From assembly GCA_008017315.1 (NCBI GenBank), contig SSHE01000021.1, positions 1 through 40,091 on the forward strand: a stretch of 40,091 nt of DNA. The letters are read 5' to 3'. The stretch is from Acinetobacter sp. GTDB taxonomy: Bacteria; Pseudomonadota; Gammaproteobacteria; Pseudomonadales; Moraxellaceae. The translations under genes and the position numbers were made by a program. Shown piece after piece: positions 36,444 to 40,091 of this stretch; within the stretch, counting starts at the first letter, position 1; each line of letters opens with the position of its first letter. The notes under the pieces were generated by a model. The model did no database searches and was not told where the DNA came from. It saw only the letters and a program-made list of their open reading frames with translations.

Positions 36444-36486
36444 CAATGCTCAGATTTCATATTCACCAGGACAGGAGAGCTTTTGA

Positions 36487-37761
36487 ATGTCTGAAACAAC
36501 TGGCAAAAAAGCCGTTTTAGAACTTGATGGCAAAAGAATTGAACTTCCAATTTACAGTGGCACATTAGGCCCAGATGTAATTGATGTTGGCAGTGTATTG
36601 AAAGAAGGTCACTTTACTTTCGATCCTGGTTTTATGTCCACAGCAGCTTGTGAATCTAAAATCACCTTTATTGATGGTGACAAAGGCATTCTGTTGCATC
36701 GTGGCTACCCAATCGATCAACTTGCAACTCAAGCAGACTACCTTGAAACTTGCTATTTGTTATTGAATGGTGAATTACCAACAGCTGAACAAAAAACTGA
36801 ATTTGATGCCAAAGTACGTAATCATACTATGGTACATGATCAGGTGAGTCGCTTCTTTAAAGGCTTCCGTCGTGATGCACATCCAATGGCAATCATGGTC
36901 GGTGTTGTTGGTGCATTATCTGCGTTCTATCATAATGGTTTGGATATCGAAGATATTAACCACCGTGAAATTACGGCGATTCGCTTAATTGCCAAGATTC
37001 CTACGCTTGCAGCGTGGAGCTACAAATATACAATAGGTCAGCCATTCATTTACCCACGTAATGACTTAGGCTATGCAGAAAACTTCTTGCACATGATGTT
37101 TGCAACACCTGCAGACCGTGACTACAAGGTTAATCCTGTACTTGCTCGTGCCATGGATCGTATCTTTACGCTTCACGCAGACCATGAACAAAATGCCTCA
37201 ACTTCTACGGTTCGTCTAGCTGGTTCTACTGGTGCAAACCCTTATGCGTGTATCTCTGCAGGTATCTCTGCACTTTGGGGGCCTGCACATGGTGGTGCAA
37301 ACGAAGCCGTCCTTAAAATGCTTGATGAAATTGGTAGCGTAGAAAACGTTGCTGAATTCATGGAAAAAGTAAAACGCAAAGAAGTGAAGCTGATGGGCTT
37401 CGGTCACCGTGTGTATAAAAACTTTGACCCACGTGCCAAAGTCATGAAACAGACCTGTGACGAAGTGCTTGCAGCATTAAATATCAATGATCCACAACTT
37501 GCTTTAGCGATGGAATTGGAGCGTATCGCATTGTCTGATGAATATTTCATCAAGCGTAATCTCTATCCAAACGTGGACTTCTATTCTGGTATCATCTTAA
37601 AAGCGATTGGTATTCCAACCGAAATGTTTACCGTCATCTTTGCACTTGCACGTACTGTTGGCTGGATTAGCCATTGGTTAGAAATGCACGCTACCCCATA
37701 CAAAATTGGTCGTCCTCGTCAGCTCTATACTGGCGAAACGCAACGTGATATTCAGCGTTAA
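36487..37761 (+). CDS. gltA: Citrate synthase (type II, hexameric)
   Basis: 424 residues. Catalytic residues: the first His in [16 protein letters not shown], the second in [15 protein letters not shown], and the Asp in [10 protein letters not shown]. The N-terminal domain ([26 protein letters not shown]) and length are those of the Gram-negative, NADH-sensitive hexameric type, though allostery is inferred from family only. It condenses acetyl-CoA with oxaloacetate. GGAGAG sits seven bases before the ATG. It is divergent from sdhCDAB and followed by its own terminator. Confidence 0.97.
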   Translation: MSETTGKKAVLELDGKRIELPIYSGTLGPDVIDVGSVLKEGHFTFDPGFMSTAACESKITFIDGDKGILLHRGYPIDQLATQADYLETCYLLLNGELPTAEQKTEFDAKVRNHTMVHDQVSRFFKGFRRDAHPMAIMVGVVGALSAFYHNGLDIEDINHREITAIRLIAKIPTLAAWSYKYTIGQPFIYPRNDLGYAENFLHMMFATPADRDYKVNPVLARAMDRIFTLHADHEQNASTSTVRLAGSTGANPYACISAGISALWGPAHGGANEAVLKMLDEIGSVENVAEFMEKVKRKEVKLMGFGHRVYKNFDPRAKVMKQTCDEVLAALNINDPQLALAMELERIALSDEYFIKRNLYPNVDFYSGIILKAIGIPTEMFTVIFALARTVGWISHWLEMHATPYKIGRPRQLYTGETQRDIQR

Positions 37762-37776
37762 TCGCGAATATTCTCC

Positions 37777-37806
37777 AAATAGGCACAGATACTGTGCCTA
37801 TTTTTT
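37777..37806 (+). terminator. Rho-independent terminator of gltA
   Basis: AAATAGGCACAG (37777-37788) pairs perfectly with CTGTGCCTATTT (37792-37803), followed by more T. Confidence 0.92.
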
Positions 37807-38122
37807 CGCCAGCAAGTCCCCTATAAGCAAAAAAATTTTGCTATTTTTAATAGCCACAGATTGAAACAGTATCTCACCCCAATATTTAAAATATAAATAT
37901 CAAACATTTCTATAAGTTATTTTTCAAAACTTTCAACTAATGCACTAATTTTTAATAAAATAATAAAAAAATCCATTTCCACACTACGAGTTACGACTTT
38001 AGATTGCTTATCATTTCACTCAATTTGTGCTTTAATGCGTCCACACTTTTTTCGTTTGTAATCGCTGTACCACGGTGATTATTTGTACTTCAAGTACACT
38101 TTCTAATTGAGCAGGTTTCAAC
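37807..38122 (+). other. Upstream region of pckG
   Basis: Very AT-rich, no ORF. A possible promoter is TTATCA with TTTAAT 17 bases later (about 38010-38038), but both hexamers are weak. AGG lies eight bases before the pckG ATG. Nothing else stands out. Confidence 0.4.
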
Positions 38123-39952
38123 ATGACCCAAGTGAACGCACCAGAATTCGTTCGTCACCCTAAGCTTATTGCATGGGTGGAAGAGATTGCAAAACTAACC
38201 AAACCAGCAAAAATCGAATGGTGTGACGGCAGCGAAGAGGAATATCAACGTCTGATCGACTTGATGATCGCTAACGGCACCATGCAAAAACTTAACCAAG
38301 AAAAACATCCTGGTTCTTATCTTGCAAATTCTGACCCTTCTGACGTTGCACGTGTTGAAGACCGTACGTTTATCTGTTCAGAACATAAAGAAGATGCTGG
38401 TGCGACCAATAACTGGGAAGCTCCAGCGGTCATGCGTGAAAAATTAAATGGCCTATTTGATGGTGCAATGGCTGGTCGTACCATGTATGTCGTGCCATTC
38501 TCAATGGGACCTTTAGGTAGCCATATTGCCCACATCGGTATCGAATTGACCGACTCACCTTATGTTGCGGTCAGCATGACCAAAATGGCACGTATGGGTA
38601 AAGCGGTTTATGACGTTCTAGGTACAGATGGTGAGTATGTTCCTTGTGTCCATACTGTCGGTGCACCACTGGCTGAAGGTCAAAAAGATGTCTCTTGGCC
38701 ATGCAACCCTGAAAAATATATCGTACATTATCCAGAAACACGTGAAATCTGGTCTTATGGTTCAGGCTACGGTGGCAACGCATTATTGGGTAAAAAATGT
38801 CTTGCGTTACGTATTGCATCCGTTATGGGACGTGAGCAAGGTTGGTTGGCTGAGCACATGCTGATTTTAGGTGTGACCAATCCACAGGGTGAAAAACATT
38901 ATATCGCTGCCGCATTCCCTTCTGCGTGTGGTAAAACCAACTTTGCCATGTTGATTCCACCAGCAGGCTACGAAGGTTGGAAAATTGAAACTGTAGGTGA
39001 TGATATTGCTTGGATTAAACCAGGTGAAGATGGTCGCTTATATGCCATCAATCCAGAAGCTGGTTTCTTCGGTGTTGCACCAGGTACCAATACCAAAACC
39101 AACCCGAACTGTATTGCAACCATGTATAAAGACACAATTTATACCAACGTTGCAGTGACTAGAAACGGCGAAGTATGGTGGGAAGGTCTAACTAAAGAAG
39201 TCCCAGCCGACCTCACAACATGGAAAGGGCAACCTTACGTTGAAGGCGAAAAAGCAGCACATCCAAACTCTCGCTTTACCGTTTCTGCGGGTCAATGCCC
39301 ATCTATCGACGCTGACTGGGAAAATCCAGCAGGTGTGCCAATTTCTGCGTTCATCTTTGGTGGTCGTCGTGCCGATACTGTACCTTTAGTATCAGAAGCA
39401 TTTGACTGGGTTGATGGTGTGTATAAAGCTGCAACCATGGGTTCTGAAACCACTGCCGCCGCTGTTGGTCAGCAAGGTATTGTACGTCGTGATCCATTTG
39501 CCATGCTTCCATTTGCTGGCTACAACATGGCAGACTATTTTAACCACTGGTTAGACATGGGTAAAACTGTTGGTGCAAAAGCTGAAGCTGCTGGCAACAC
39601 ATTACCAAAAATCTTTAATGTAAACTGGTTCCGTCGCGATGCAGAAGGCAACTTCGTATGGCCTGGTTTTGGTCAAAACATGCGTGTACTTGAGTGGATT
39701 ATTGACCGTTGTGAAGGTCGTGCAGATGCAGTGACTACACCGATTGGTTATGTACCCACTTATGAGCAACTGAACTGGACAGGTTTAGATTTCTCTAAAG
39801 AGCAATTCGAAACTGTTACAGCACAAAACAAAGATCAGTGGATTACAGAGTTAGAAAGCCACACCGAGCTATTTACTAAACTCGGTGAGCGTTTACCTCA
39901 AGCACTTAAAGATCGCCAAGCTGAATTATTAAACGCGGTTAAATCTGCATAA
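38123..39952 (+). CDS. pckG: Phosphoenolpyruvate carboxykinase (GTP)
   Basis: 609 residues, the size of GTP-type enzymes (the ATP type is ~540). The nucleotide-phosphate loop [13 protein letters not shown] is the GTP-type P-loop; the substrate and metal region is in [28 protein letters not shown], and [14 protein letters not shown] and [25 protein letters not shown] are also family-specific. It decarboxylates and phosphorylates oxaloacetate to PEP, opening gluconeogenesis from citrate-cycle carbon, which suits an organism that grows on organic acids. Single-gene unit with tandem hairpins after it. Confidence 0.97.
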   Translation: MTQVNAPEFVRHPKLIAWVEEIAKLTKPAKIEWCDGSEEEYQRLIDLMIANGTMQKLNQEKHPGSYLANSDPSDVARVEDRTFICSEHKEDAGATNNWEAPAVMREKLNGLFDGAMAGRTMYVVPFSMGPLGSHIAHIGIELTDSPYVAVSMTKMARMGKAVYDVLGTDGEYVPCVHTVGAPLAEGQKDVSWPCNPEKYIVHYPETREIWSYGSGYGGNALLGKKCLALRIASVMGREQGWLAEHMLILGVTNPQGEKHYIAAAFPSACGKTNFAMLIPPAGYEGWKIETVGDDIAWIKPGEDGRLYAINPEAGFFGVAPGTNTKTNPNCIATMYKDTIYTNVAVTRNGEVWWEGLTKEVPADLTTWKGQPYVEGEKAAHPNSRFTVSAGQCPSIDADWENPAGVPISAFIFGGRRADTVPLVSEAFDWVDGVYKAATMGSETTAAAVGQQGIVRRDPFAMLPFAGYNMADYFNHWLDMGKTVGAKAEAAGNTLPKIFNVNWFRRDAEGNFVWPGFGQNMRVLEWIIDRCEGRADAVTTPIGYVPTYEQLNWTGLDFSKEQFETVTAQNKDQWITELESHTELFTKLGERLPQALKDRQAELLNAVKSA

Positions 39953-39964
39953 TTCTCCTTGATT

Positions 39965-40024
39965 TCCCTCTTTCATAAAGAGGGATTCAGAGAAATGAAA
40001 AAGGTCGCCTCGGCGACCTTTTTT
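39965..40024 (+). terminator. Tandem hairpins ending pckG
   Basis: First hairpin: TCCCTCTTT (39965-39973) with AAAGAGGGA (39977-39985). Second: AAGGTCGCC (40001-40009) with GGCGACCTT (40012-40020), followed by T. The second also has an A run on its left and could stop the convergent gene at the window edge. Confidence 0.88.
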
Positions 40025-40045
40025 GCTTTATATGAATACGGATTT

Positions 40046-40091
40046 TTAAGCAGCTTCGTTACCATGAGTTTTCACAGTAAGGTACGCATCC
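40046..40091 (-). CDS. C-terminal end of an unidentified gene at the window edge
   Basis: On the minus strand the frame reads DAYLTVKTHGNEAA then TAA (40048-40046), running off the right edge. It converges on the pckG terminator, as expected for a real neighbouring gene. Fifteen codons are too few to identify a family. Confidence 0.4.
   Translation of the reverse strand, partial: DAYLTVKTHGNEAA

Larger units (their letters stand above)
35843..36486. other. Divergent gltA-sdhC control region
   Basis: A 644-bp gene-free region holding signals for both directions: an sdhC promoter (35941-35969), leader hairpins, a Fur-box-like site (36001-36019), an 18-bp perfect palindrome (36177-36194), a possible seven-codon leader ORF (36290-36313), a TTGACA element (36365-36370) with no clear -10, and a hairpin just before gltA (36424-36443). 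No larger ORF is supported. Confidence 0.7.

Overview
The window looks like a chromosomal segment of an Acinetobacter species or a very close Moraxellaceae relative. The DNA is AT-rich. It carries the citrate-cycle cluster in the order typical of that genus: gltA facing away from sdhCDAB, followed by sucAB-lpd-sucCD. It also has a DcaP-type porin, GTP-dependent PEP carboxykinase, a CydP-CydA-CydB-CydX-YbgE operon, and trpS close to sucD. The genus call is inference from gene content and order; no database was searched.

Layout. 1-3000 is accessory: a repetitive DUF1566 (Lcl-type) gene cut by an in-frame stop and by the window edge, then a PIN-toxin/antitoxin pair flanked by two copies of a ~32-bp hairpin sequence. 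3000-10600 holds a DcaP-like porin, a nitroreductase, two small membrane-associated proteins of unknown function, a PepSY/flavodoxin/ferredoxin-reductase fusion that is probably a ferric-siderophore reductase, and a Sel1-repeat protein. 10600-11400 is a second toxin-antitoxin locus, a DinJ/RelB-type antitoxin with a PIN toxin whose frame is broken near a six-base homopolymer. 11400-14900 is the cytochrome bd operon cydP-cydA-cydB-cydX-ybgE, including a 34-residue cydX that the ORF track misses. 15000-21500 holds a diguanylate cyclase, a YqiJ/YqiK (flotillin) pair, an alpha/beta hydrolase, a DUF808 (YedI) membrane protein and a His-rich secreted small protein. 21590-24130 holds trpS, a likely small RNA resembling Aar, and an orphan helical protein. 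24130-37761 is the citrate-cycle block. 38123-39952 is pckG, and the right edge shows the last codons of another gene.

How the genes work together. Citrate synthase, 2-oxoglutarate dehydrogenase (SucA, SucB, Lpd), succinyl-CoA synthetase and succinate dehydrogenase form a near-complete run of cycle steps. PckG withdraws oxaloacetate for gluconeogenesis. SdhABCD and CydABX connect this to the quinone pool and oxygen. Fur-box-like sequences upstream of sdhC, in the gap upstream of sucA, and upstream of the PepSY reductase suggest iron control, but these are eye-made matches only.

Most of the window is ordinary core metabolism, and I do not see a clearly new multi-gene system. The observations most worth checking are the stop codon and mosaic repeats in the DUF1566 gene, the repeat-flanked toxin-antitoxin pair, the frameshifted PIN toxin, the trpS-downstream small RNA, the leader elements between gltA and sdhC, and a gene-like remnant next to the cytochrome bd operon.
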